Of a DNA stretch of 11,432 nt, positions 1 through 5,356 are shown piece after piece (position 1 is the first letter of the stretch; every line of letters starts with the position of its first letter). This DNA comes from Pelomonas sp963992225. GTDB taxonomy: Bacteria; Pseudomonadota; Gammaproteobacteria; Burkholderiales; Burkholderiaceae_C. The notes beneath the pieces are model-generated. The model saw nothing but the letters and a program-made list of their open reading frames with translations. It ran no database searches and had not been told where the DNA came from. The DNA lies in NCBI GenBank assembly GCA_963992225.1, contig CAXDTK010000173.1:1-11432 (forward strand), given 5' to 3'. A program made the position numbers and the translations under genes.

Positions 1-71
1 CTTCGCCGGTCGAGTTCGAACGACGCCATTCCCAACGGCTCACGGGTGTCTAGGAGAACCGGGGCGATTCA
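1..71 (+). mobile_element. Right end of an IS3-family insertion sequence (truncated by window edge)
   Basis: The left edge holds the last codons of a transposase and then a terminal repeat. Read leftwards from 71, the end begins TGAATCGCCCCGGTTCTCCT, which resembles the TGAAYCGCCCCGG-type ends of IS3-family elements as I remember them. The transposase stop codon (51-53) lies inside this terminal repeat, as is usual for IS3 elements. DNA from 72 on would be the flank, starting GGGCCC. The left end and any target duplication lie outside the window, so completeness cannot be judged. Confidence 0.6.
3..53 (+). CDS. C-terminus of IS3-family transposase OrfB (partial)
   Basis: Only the last 16 codons are present. 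They read SPVEFERRHSQRLTGV and end at TAG 51-53. The SPxEFE stretch near the C-terminus is characteristic of the DDE integrase-like OrfB of IS3-family elements, where it usually follows a YLSP or YQSP context. OrfB, made as an OrfAB fusion by frameshifting, catalyses copy-out/paste-in transposition. The catalytic domain is beyond the window edge, so activity cannot be assessed. The call rests on a short motif and the adjoining terminal repeat. Confidence 0.5.
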   Translation, partial: SPVEFERRHSQRLTGV

Positions 72-182
72 GGGCCCAGGTTGCTGGGGCGCACACCACC
101 GAGCACGGCCGTTGAAGCTCGCCCCCCTTTGATCGAGCTCTTCGAAATATGGCGTTTTCCCATAATTTCCCTTCCCTCTGAT

Positions 183-213
183 CCTGCGCGGTTGCACTCG
201 CAACCGCCGCAGG
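183..213 (+). promoter_or_regulatory. Inverted repeat abutting the start codon of the first Xre gene
   Basis: GCGGTTGC (188-195) and GCAACCGC (200-207) are a perfect 8-bp inverted repeat with an ACTC loop. CCTGC (183-187) and GCAGG (209-213) extend it, leaving one bulged C at 208. The right arm ends at the base before the ATG at 214 and contains the only purine-rich stretch there. It could be an operator for the regulator itself or an RNA hairpin limiting translation. A CATAAT hexamer at 161-166 is a possible -10 box, but no good -35 was seen. Confidence 0.45.
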
Positions 214-480
214 ATGAGATACCCGCTCCACAGTGAGAAGTACAAGTTGTTCCTCGAGGAGCTGAACGCCCTGAGGGAAAAGGCTGGCATCAGCCAGATG
301 GAGTTGGCAGACCGCATGCAAATCGGCCAGGACATCGTCAGCCGCTGCGAGTCCGGCCGGCGCCGCGTCGATGTCTTCGAGCTTGCGCTGTGGACCCATG
401 CCTGCGGCACGAGCCTTGAGGCTTTCGTCAAGAAGCTGGACGAACGCATCCAGCGGCATCAGTTCCCGAGCTTGCTGTAG
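214..480 (+). CDS. Xre/Cro-type helix-turn-helix regulator (88 aa)
   Basis: A small DNA-binding regulator of the Cro/C1 helix-turn-helix type. The HTH covers about residues 20-58: LREKAGISQMELADRM leads into the recognition helix around IGQDIVSRCESGRR. The ES-G-RR segment closing the fold is typical. The protein has only a short helical tail and no added effector domain. It aligns end to end with the product of the gene at 1174-818: both begin with an LHS segment, have the HTH at the same residues, and continue into a helix containing FxKxLDxxL/I. That agreement supports this start although no well-spaced ribosome site precedes it; a hairpin sits directly upstream. Its targets are unknown; a role in island gene control is inference. 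It is convergent with the pseudogene ending at 489, with 8 bp between them. Confidence 0.85.
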   Translation: MRYPLHSEKYKLFLEELNALREKAGISQMELADRMQIGQDIVSRCESGRRRVDVFELALWTHACGTSLEAFVKKLDERIQRHQFPSLL

Positions 481-488
481 CCTCTGCG

Positions 489-784
489 TCAGTACAAGTG
501 CCTGAGCACGACTCTCAGGCTGTATTCGCGCTGCTTGGAACTGGTCGGACTGGCAGCTACGCGCTGGAACAGCCGTCGGGCGTTGGACAGCACGACGGCA
601 TAGGGCTCAAGCTCGGCCGGGTCTCCCGCGTCGAATTGCCGCAGGAAGGCCAGCAACGGGTAGGCGGCCAGCAGGTGTGCAGCCTCGCCCCGCCAGGCGT
701 TCGAGAGGCTGGTATCCCCGGAGAATTCTTCCAAGTCTCGCGGCCCCAGATGAGATTGCGTCTTCGCTCGTCAGGCGTGGTCAT
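489..784 (-). pseudogene. Small BPSL0761-like protein gene, split by a one-base frameshift
   Basis: Two overlapping reading frames together make one small protein. Frame A starts at ATG 784 and reads MTTPDERRRNLIWGRETW. Frame B covers 734-489 and reads EEFSGDTSLSNAWRGEAAHL onward to TGA 491-489. Adding one base near 733-736 (ACTTGG to ACTTTGG) joins them as WGRETLEEFSGD, giving about 98 aa. The MTTPDER start followed by WGRExLEE and a short helical body resembles small hypothetical proteins of Burkholderiales that I recall being named BPSL0761 family; their function is unknown. It lies 33 bp behind the Xre gene at 818, suggesting one transcript. The break may be true decay or a sequence error. 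Translation restarting inside frame B is possible but not indicated. Confidence 0.6.
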
Positions 785-817
785 GGAGGCTTCACCGGCG
801 CCTGGGCTTGGCGCCGA

Positions 818-1174
818 TCACTTTTCGGTCAACGAGGCAGCCTGAAACAGAAGGCTCACCCGGGAAAGAGCCGGCCGCGGCGCGCGCTTACGCGTCTTGC
901 CGGCCTTGGGGCGCAGCCGCAGCTCGTCTAGCCGCCGAAGCTCGGCGTCAAGCTCCTTCAAGAACTTCAGGAAGCCATAGTCCAGGGCCTCCAGCCAGTC
1001 ACGCAAGCCGATGATGTCCAGGCGGGTCTGGCCACTCTCAACGTGGCTGACTGCGCTTTGTGTGCGCCCGAGAAGCACCGCAAGGTCCGCCTGGCGCAAG
1101 TTGCGTGACTCCCGCAGCTTTCGCAGCTTGTCCAGAAAGATCTTGTTGTGACGGCTGTGCAGGGTCTTGGCCAT
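818..1174 (-). CDS. Xre/Cro-type helix-turn-helix regulator with basic C-terminal tail (118 aa)
   Basis: Paralogue of the regulator at 214-480 and collinear with it for the first 80 residues. The HTH lies at about residues 20-58: LRQADLAVLLGRTQSAVSHV followed by ESGQTRLD, a classic Xre pattern. A helix FLKFLKELDAELRRLDEL follows. Unlike its paralogue it then has a lysine/arginine-rich stretch (about residues 88-100, RPKAGKTRKRAPRP) and a short C-terminal tail. The start at 1174 is supported by the shared LHS N-terminus and a GAG/GAGAAA stretch just upstream. The small frameshifted gene at 784-489 follows in the same direction. A 10-bp palindrome GAGCCGGCTC at 1202-1211 upstream is a possible operator. 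The target and partner are unknown; no clear toxin is next to it. Confidence 0.85.
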   Translation of the reverse strand: MAKTLHSRHNKIFLDKLRKLRESRNLRQADLAVLLGRTQSAVSHVESGQTRLDIIGLRDWLEALDYGFLKFLKELDAELRRLDELRLRPKAGKTRKRAPRPALSRVSLLFQAASLTEK

Positions 1175-1308
1175 GAATTTCTCGCAGCCTCAACCCTATC
1201 CGAGCCGGCTCAATATCAAGAATCTGCATATGGAAGCCAGCCCCGAAGAATTGCTGGCACGTCAACAATCCAGCCGACGAACGCCTTGCTGTTCACGGCA
1301 ACAGTCCG

Positions 1309-1818
1309 ATGTTCCATTCGCTCCCGCAGTACGAGTTTCATATTCCTGAGGGTCTGGCCGCGCCAGGCAGCAAGCACTGGCGGGCCGTGGTGATGACGCT
1401 CCACATGCCATGGTTCCTGCTGACGCTTGAGCGCGTCGACGACGAGGACAAAGATGTGCGGATGAGCTACACCCTATGCATCGCCTGGGAAACCGACCTC
1501 GCCGACGCGATCAAGTCGATCGACGCCAACCGCGTCCGGGGCCTTGTCGCCATGATGCCGGCCTGGGCGTCGCCTACCGGCCAGTGGTCCTCGCGACAGA
1601 TCACCGAGGTCTGGCTGGACAGTGGCGACAACGGCACCTTTGTCACGCTGACAGACAACGCTGGCGAGCGGTTCGATGCCGGCATCCGTGGCGAAGCGCC
1701 GCGGGCCGGTTCTGCCGGCGAATTGCTACTGCGCCTGCCGTCTAGCAAGCAGCGGACGCTGCGACCGCGCCAGGCCGGTTCCGGCCGTGCCCGGCGGCGG
1801 GCCCAAGCGTCGAAATGA
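1309..1818 (+). CDS. Hypothetical protein (169 aa), first gene of a coupled cluster
   Basis: I do not recognise a family. The product is soluble-looking, with no signal peptide or membrane segment. It has mixed alpha/beta character (HWRAVVMTLHMPWFLLTLER, then a DDEDKD acidic turn) and an arginine-rich tail (RPRQAGSGRARRRAQASK). The ATG at 1309 has no obvious ribosome site. The frame stays open upstream through plausible coding (NNPADERLAVHGNSP), and a different frame from ATG 1173, with AGGG at 1161-1164 before it, reads MNFSQPQPYPSRLNIKNLHM. A one-base insertion near 1264 could have split a longer gene, so this ORF may be the 3' part of a broken gene. Its TGA (1816-1818) overlaps a possible ATG at 1815 of the next gene, suggesting coupled translation. 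Real coding is likely; function is unknown. Confidence 0.6.
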   Translation: MFHSLPQYEFHIPEGLAAPGSKHWRAVVMTLHMPWFLLTLERVDDEDKDVRMSYTLCIAWETDLADAIKSIDANRVRGLVAMMPAWASPTGQWSSRQITEVWLDSGDNGTFVTLTDNAGERFDAGIRGEAPRAGSAGELLLRLPSSKQRTLRPRQAGSGRARRRAQASK

Positions 1819-1838
1819 GCTCACGCCATGGAGCAACG

Positions 1839-2078
1839 ATGCAGCGCTACTTCGATATCCTCAAAGGGATCATGCTGGGCTTCTTCAACGGCCGCGAGCA
1901 ATACGACGAGCTGATCGAACCGCGCCAGGGCCAGCTCATGTTCGACGGGTGCGATATCTACTGGCTCATCGACGGCGAGCAGCGCATGTCGGAGACGATC
2001 AACAACGCCATCGGCATCTGGCTCGCAGACGGAAGCATCGAAGAGGTGATCTTTGAACAGGTCGCTGGTAACCCGTAG
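1839..2078 (+). CDS. Hypothetical small acidic protein (79 aa; 87 aa from the upstream ATG)
   Basis: No family recognised. The sequence is acidic and compact, with short hydrophobic stretches (DILKGIMLGFFNG; CDIYWLIDGEQRM; NAIGIWLADGSIEEVIFEQV) suggesting a small alpha/beta fold. Two starts compete. ATG 1839 has GGAG at 1830-1833 with a 5-base gap and gives an N-terminus of MQRYFDILKG. ATG 1815 overlaps the preceding stop in an ATGA arrangement but lacks a good ribosome site. I prefer 1839. The 3' end overlaps the next gene, whose ribosome site AGAGGTG lies inside this one. The tight packing says the three products of 1309-2313 are made together. Size and charge would suit an antitoxin or adaptor, but nothing in the sequence proves it. 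Confidence 0.65.
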   Translation: MQRYFDILKGIMLGFFNGREQYDELIEPRQGQLMFDGCDIYWLIDGEQRMSETINNAIGIWLADGSIEEVIFEQVAGNP

Positions 2079-2313
2079 ATCAAAACGGCAGCAGCCATCC
2101 TTGGTGACGACGCTGAAGCGACGCCCGGACGGCACGCATGTCCTCGTGGTGCCATGTGACACCTCTCCTTGGCGCCTAGGCCAGCGCGTGTGGTTTCAGG
2201 CCGCTCGCGGCCGAATTGAGATCACCTCGAAGCCTGAAGGCTGCCGAGGCGATCGCAGGCATAGCGGTCGCGTTCGACGTGGTCTGGTGGCGCGGGAGCA
2301 CGTAGGGCCGTAG
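2053..2313 (+). CDS. Small basic protein with AbrB-like segment (86 aa, TTG start)
   Basis: It starts at TTG 2053, preceded by AGAGGTG (2042-2048) at good spacing, and overlaps the previous gene by 26 bp. After a basic N-terminus (TRRSKRQQP), residues about 20-65 read LKRRPDGTHVLVVP, then WRLGQRVWFQ and ARGRIEITSKPEG. This alternation of a hhhP strand, a GQ-V strand and a G-I-I strand recalls the swapped-hairpin AbrB/MazE DNA-binding fold. The resemblance is by eye and weak. The last 25 residues are arginine-rich and look less protein-like, and another frame from about 2234 reads LKAAEAIAGIAVAFDVVWWR, so the 3' end may be shifted. If AbrB-like, it would be the DNA-binding partner in the cluster. 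Confidence 0.45.
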   Translation: MNRSLVTRRSKRQQPSLVTTLKRRPDGTHVLVVPCDTSPWRLGQRVWFQAARGRIEITSKPEGCRGDRRHSGRVRRGLVAREHVGP

Positions 2314-2336
2314 CTGCTCGAGAAGTTGAGGACTGA

Positions 2337-2605
2337 ATGAGTCGTGTTGCCTTGACGTCGGAGCGGCAGCGACTGTCTCTGCGAGCGTCGCATCATTCAT
2401 TGCGGGACAGCGCGACCTTCTGGCGCGCCTAGAGCGGTTCGCCGAGACTCATGAGTACCGTCAGCTGCTGGTCGTGGCGGCACCCATGGCAGAGGGCGAT
2501 GCGGAACCTTGGCTGGCCGAGTGGCTGATTCAACCCGCCTTCGCATTGGCTGAGCTACCCACCCGCGGTAGCCCGCTGTCTTATTCAATAGCGATTGTGT
2601 TCTGA
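2337..2605 (+). pseudogene. Broken ORF of unknown function beside the island ttcA
   Basis: ATG 2337 has a good ribosome site (GAGGA at 2328-2332) and reads MSRVALTSERQRLSLRAS before a stop at 2430-2432. Another frame, open from 2330 to TGA 2603-2605, reads GQRDLLARLERFAETHEYRQ, then LLVVAAPMAEGDAEPWLAEW and LIQPAFALAELP, which looks like true coding: hydrophobic and charged residues alternate and there are few rare residues. One base added near 2401 would join the two parts into a protein of roughly 80-90 residues. The WLxxPxxAL pattern faintly recalls the C-terminal toxin-binding part of Xre/MbcA/ParS antitoxins, but this is not firm. The frame's end overlaps the 3' end of the convergent ttcA gene by about 25 bp. 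Confidence 0.35.
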
Positions 2606-3525
2606 AACTGATCGAGAGTGTCGTCTCGATCAAAGAGGATATCGCCGTACGTTTTGTCGTAGGCAACGCCCTCGAACTTCTCAAAGTCGAATAGCTTGTG
2701 ATCCATCATGTGCGACGGGACGATGTTCGACATGGCCGAGAACATGCTTCGCAGCCGTTGGGGATGCTCGCGATCCCAGCCTTGCAAGAGTTCCTTCATT
2801 GCCTGACGTTGCAGGTTGGGCTGCGAACCACACAGGTTGCAAGGGATGATCGGGAACTGCATCGCGGCTGCGTACTTCTTGATGTCCGCCTCCTTGCAGT
2901 AGGCCAGCGGCCGGATCACGACGTTGCTGCCGTCGTCGGACTTCAGCTTGGGCGGCATAGTCTTGATCCGCCCGCCGAAGAACATGTTCAGCAGCAGCGT
3001 CTCGAGGATGTCGTCACGGTGGTGACCTAGCGCAATCTTCGTGGCGCCCAGTTCCTTTGCAGTGCGATAGAGAATGCCGCGGCGAAGGCGTGAGCAAAGC
3101 GAGCAGGTGGTCTTGCCAGGTGCCACTTTCTCTTTGACGATGCTGTAGGTGTCCTGCTCAACGATCCTGAACGGGATGTCGCGCTCGGTGAAGTAGCGTG
3201 GAAGGACATCCTCAGGGAAGCCTGGCTGCTTCTGGTCGAGGTTGACGGCAATGACGTCGAACTTGATGGGTGCAACATGCTTCAGGTACAGCAGGGTGTC
3301 CAGCATCGTGTACGAGTCGGCCCCCCCCGACATACAAGCCATGATCAAGTCACCGTCTTGAATCATGGTGAAGTCTTGAATGGCGCGACCGGTCAGGCGC
3401 CTGATTTTCTTCTGCACGCCCTGCGCCGAGTTGCTCAGCTCGGGTGTCTCGCGGCGCAAAAACGACCTATCCCGCATGTCGAGGTCCTGCGTCTGAAGGC
3501 TGGCGATTGGATCGAGAGTGTTCAT
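2581..3525 (-). CDS. ttcA: TtcA, tRNA cytidine(32) 2-sulfurtransferase, island-borne full-length copy (314 aa)
   Basis: TtcA thiolates cytidine 32 in certain tRNAs, using ATP activation at a PP-loop and a [4Fe-4S] cluster held by cysteines. This copy is complete and of normal length (E. coli TtcA is about 311 aa). The PP-loop is at residues 66-71 and reads SGGADS; most TtcA proteins, as I recall them, have SGGKDS. The cluster motifs are CSLC (141-144) and PCNLCGSQ (Cys 229 and 232), and the signatures GHHRDD (167-172) and MPPKL are intact. The start at 3525 is preceded by GGAAG at suitable distance. By eye it is about two-thirds identical to the truncated host copy at 3728-4476 but uses more A/T-ending codons, so it is a transferred homologue rather than a recent duplicate. 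It sits at the island edge and reads away from the junction. The third position of SGGxDS varies across PP-loop enzymes, so activity is plausible but unproven. Confidence 0.9.
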   Translation of the reverse strand: MNTLDPIASLQTQDLDMRDRSFLRRETPELSNSAQGVQKKIRRLTGRAIQDFTMIQDGDLIMACMSGGADSYTMLDTLLYLKHVAPIKFDVIAVNLDQKQPGFPEDVLPRYFTERDIPFRIVEQDTYSIVKEKVAPGKTTCSLCSRLRRGILYRTAKELGATKIALGHHRDDILETLLLNMFFGGRIKTMPPKLKSDDGSNVVIRPLAYCKEADIKKYAAAMQFPIIPCNLCGSQPNLQRQAMKELLQGWDREHPQRLRSMFSAMSNIVPSHMMDHKLFDFEKFEGVAYDKTYGDILFDRDDTLDQFQNTIAIE

Positions 3526-3613
3526 TGGTTTTTCTTCCAGAACTTTAGATTGTCCTTGAAGCCCGGGATGAGCAGCAGCCCTTGCCCGACCTACCCGTTC
3601 GCTACGTGGAAGG

Positions 3614-3648
3614 TGTCAACTTCGTCGCCTGGAAATCTGTCAACTTCG
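3614..3648. repeat. Paired 11-bp direct repeats near the island end
   Basis: TGTCAACTTCG occurs at 3614-3624 and again at 3638-3648, a 24-bp period. The similarity runs on: both are followed by a base then CGC and, some bases later, GGAAA (CTGGAAATC after the first, CCGGAAAAG after the second); TGGAAGG also precedes the first. Regularly spaced repeats starting TGT near one end are the usual form of transposase-binding sites in IS21-, Mu- and Tn7-type elements. They lie in the gap between the island ttcA and the host junction, where no gene is seen. Confidence 0.6.
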
Positions 3649-3703
3649 GCGCAGCCGGAAAAGTAGCTCTTCACCTATGAAAAGCCCACGCAAACAGCCT
3701 GCC

Positions 3704-3727
3704 TTGTTAGACCAGTTAGTCCAATAA
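3704..3727. repeat. Imperfect inverted repeat at the island/host junction
   Basis: TTGTTAGACC (3704-3713) pairs 7 of 10 with the reverse complement of AGTCCAATAA (3718-3727) around an AGTT spacer. The same stretch also holds a direct repeat, TTAGACC then TTAGTCC, 9 bp apart. The right arm stops exactly where host ttcA similarity starts (3728). It could be a recombinase core-type site or the tip of a transposon end. It is short, so chance is not excluded. Confidence 0.4.
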
Positions 3728-4476
3728 GCAAGGACAGCTACGCGATGCTGGACATCCTGCTGAACCTGCAGCAGCGCGCCCCGATCAAGTTCAGCCTGGT
3801 GGCCGTCAACCTCGACCAGAAGCAGCCCGGCTTCCCGGCCGAGGTGCTGCCCAACTACCTGCGCTCGCGCGGCGTGGACTTCCACATCGAGAACCAGGAC
3901 ACCTACTCCATCGTCAAGAAGCTGGTGCCCGAGGGCAAGACCACCTGCAGCCTGTGCTCGCGCCTGCGCCGCGGCATCCTGTACCGCGTGGCCGGCGAGC
4001 TGGGCGCCACCAAGATCGCGCTGGGCCACCACCGCGACGACATGGTGACGACTCTGTTCCTGAACATGTTCTTCGGCAGCCGCATGAAGGGCATGCCGCC
4101 CAAGCTGGTCAGCGACGACGGCCGCAACGTCGTCATCCGCCCGCTGGCCTACGTCAGGGAGCCCGACCTGGTGCGCTGGGCCGAGCACCGCGAATTCCCC
4201 ATCATCCCGTGCAACCTCTGCGGCAGCCAGGAGAACCTGCAGCGCGTGCAGGTCAAGGCCATGATCAACGAGTGGGAGAAGCGCTACCCGGGCCGCATCG
4301 ACAACATCTTCACGGCCATGGGCAACGTCGTGACCTCGCACATGATGGACAAGAAGCTGTTCCCGTTCGAGACCATCAAGGCGACCGGCGTGGCCGATGC
4401 CGGCGGCGACATCGCCTTCGACGACGACGAGAGCTGCGCGCCGCCGGCGGCCTCCGTCATCACGCTGCAGCGCTGA
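3728..4476 (+). pseudogene. ttcA: Host ttcA remnant, 5' end removed at the PP-loop codons
   Basis: Similarity to TtcA begins abruptly at 3728 with (G)C-AAG-GAC-AGC-TAC, i.e. the KDSY of SGGKDSY, and continues to TGA 4474-4476. CSLC, GHHRDD, MPPKL and PCNLCGSQ are all present, but the first 60-70 residues and the SGG of the PP-loop are missing. The codon before AAG, expected to be GGC, reads AGC. The frame is closed upstream by TAG at 3664-3666 with no start between. The first ATG (3745) has AAGGA at 3730-3734 before it, so a 243-aa protein lacking the nucleotide-binding loop could be made; it should be inactive. The strongly G/C-ending codon use matches the chromosome to the right. The missing 5' part should lie at the far end of the island. 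Confidence 0.85.
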
Positions 4477-4532
4477 TTTACACGGGGGCAACGCGGCGGG
4501 TTCAGAATCACTCCATCGCTATGGAGGTGCCC

Positions 4533-5153
4533 ATGAACCGCCGCCTGATCCTCACCGCCCTTGCCGCCGCCTCGGCCGCGGCGCTCGCCGGTTGCGCCGG
4601 CCCCTACACGGTCTCGGCCGACGTCTCCAGCTACGGCGCCTGGCCGGCCGACCGCAAGCCGACCACCTACGCCTTCGACCGCCTGCCCTCGCAGCAGCAG
4701 AGCGACGAGGCGGCCAAGCGCCAGACCGCGCTGGAAGACGCCGCCCGCGCCGCGCTGGAGAAGGCCGGCTTCAAGCCCGCTGCCGACACGAAGAGCGCCG
4801 ACATCCTCGTCACGCTGGGCGCCCGCGTGACCGCCTACGACCCCGTGCCCTGGGACGACCCGCTGTGGTGGCGCTGGCGCGGCCGCTTTTATTCGCCGCG
4901 CTACGGCTATGTCGGCCCGGGCCCCTGGGGCTGGCGCCAGGACCCCTTCTTCGACCGCCGCTACGACCGCGCCGTGGCCGTGCTGCTGCGCGACCGCGCC
5001 AGCGGCGAGGCGCTGTACGAGGCGCATTCCAGCAACGAGGGTCTCACCATGGGCAGCGATGCGCTGCTGCCCGCCCTGTTCGACGCCGCGCTGGCCGAGT
5101 TCCCGCAGGTCAACCCGAAGTCGCACCGCGTCAGCGTGCAGGCCGTCCGTTGA
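4533..5153 (+). CDS. DUF4136-like outer-membrane lipoprotein (206 aa)
   Basis: The N-terminus is a lipoprotein signal: MNRR, a hydrophobic alanine/leucine segment, and the lipobox LAGC with Cys21 as the predicted lipidation site, so it would be membrane-anchored facing the periplasm. The mature part contains YAFDRLPSQQQ, a helical stretch (about residues 65-95) and a tryptophan/tyrosine-rich region (WDDPLWWRWRGRFYSPRYGY), and ends with a conserved-looking tail (ALLPALFDAALAEFPQVNP). The layout agrees with the DUF4136 family of proteobacterial lipoproteins, whose role is unknown. The start at 4533 is set by GGAGGT at 4523-4528; the in-frame ATG at 4521 would overlap that site. It follows the ttcA remnant by 56 bp and may formerly have been cotranscribed with it. 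Confidence 0.8.
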   Translation: MNRRLILTALAAASAAALAGCAGPYTVSADVSSYGAWPADRKPTTYAFDRLPSQQQSDEAAKRQTALEDAARAALEKAGFKPAADTKSADILVTLGARVTAYDPVPWDDPLWWRWRGRFYSPRYGYVGPGPWGWRQDPFFDRRYDRAVAVLLRDRASGEALYEAHSSNEGLTMGSDALLPALFDAALAEFPQVNPKSHRVSVQAVR

Positions 5154-5201
5154 AGCCCCTCGCCCGGCCTTGCTCCAGCTGAACGCCGGCAAGTCCGGCC
5201 G

Positions 5202-5215
5202 GTCCCCCGGGGGAC
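5202..5215. repeat. Perfect GTCCCCC/GGGGGAC palindrome upstream of glmU
   Basis: GTCCCCC (5202-5208) is directly followed by its reverse complement GGGGGAC (5209-5215). It lies in the 203-bp gap between the lipoprotein and glmU. No T-run follows on either strand, so it is not a standard terminator. The gap otherwise holds no gene; a CATAAT at 5316-5321 is a weak -10 candidate for glmU with no convincing -35. Confidence 0.4.
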
Positions 5216-5356
5216 GGCGATGCTCGCGGCATCAAGCCGCAAGCACATCGCCCCGCAGCCGGCTTGGGGCGCCCCGGCGCTCGGCCTGAGGTGGAATGCG
5301 ACATGAACCGCTGCCCATAATCGCGACCTGGTCGAATCGAAGTCACAAGGCAGGGA

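Noticed and set aside
500..520. GCCTGAG/CTCAGGC hairpin as a terminator for the first Xre gene
   Set aside because: Seven-bp stem with no T-run, lying inside the 3' coding part of the opposite small gene.
3309..3330. SGGADS as proof that the island TtcA is dead
   Set aside because: The residue after SGG varies across PP-loop enzymes, so Lys to Ala alone does not show loss of activity.
3677..3727. Mini-ORF MKSPRKQPALLDQLVQ at the junction
   Set aside because: Sixteen codons with no ribosome site; more likely part of the element end.
3640..4491. 283-aa leftward ORF opposite the host ttcA remnant
   Set aside because: Val/His/Asp/Ala-rich antisense artefact; the rightward frame carries TtcA motifs.
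3954..4532. N-terminal half of the 399-aa frame that continues into the lipoprotein
   Set aside because: This part is a shadow of ttcA; the lipoprotein starts at 4533 with its own ribosome site and signal peptide.
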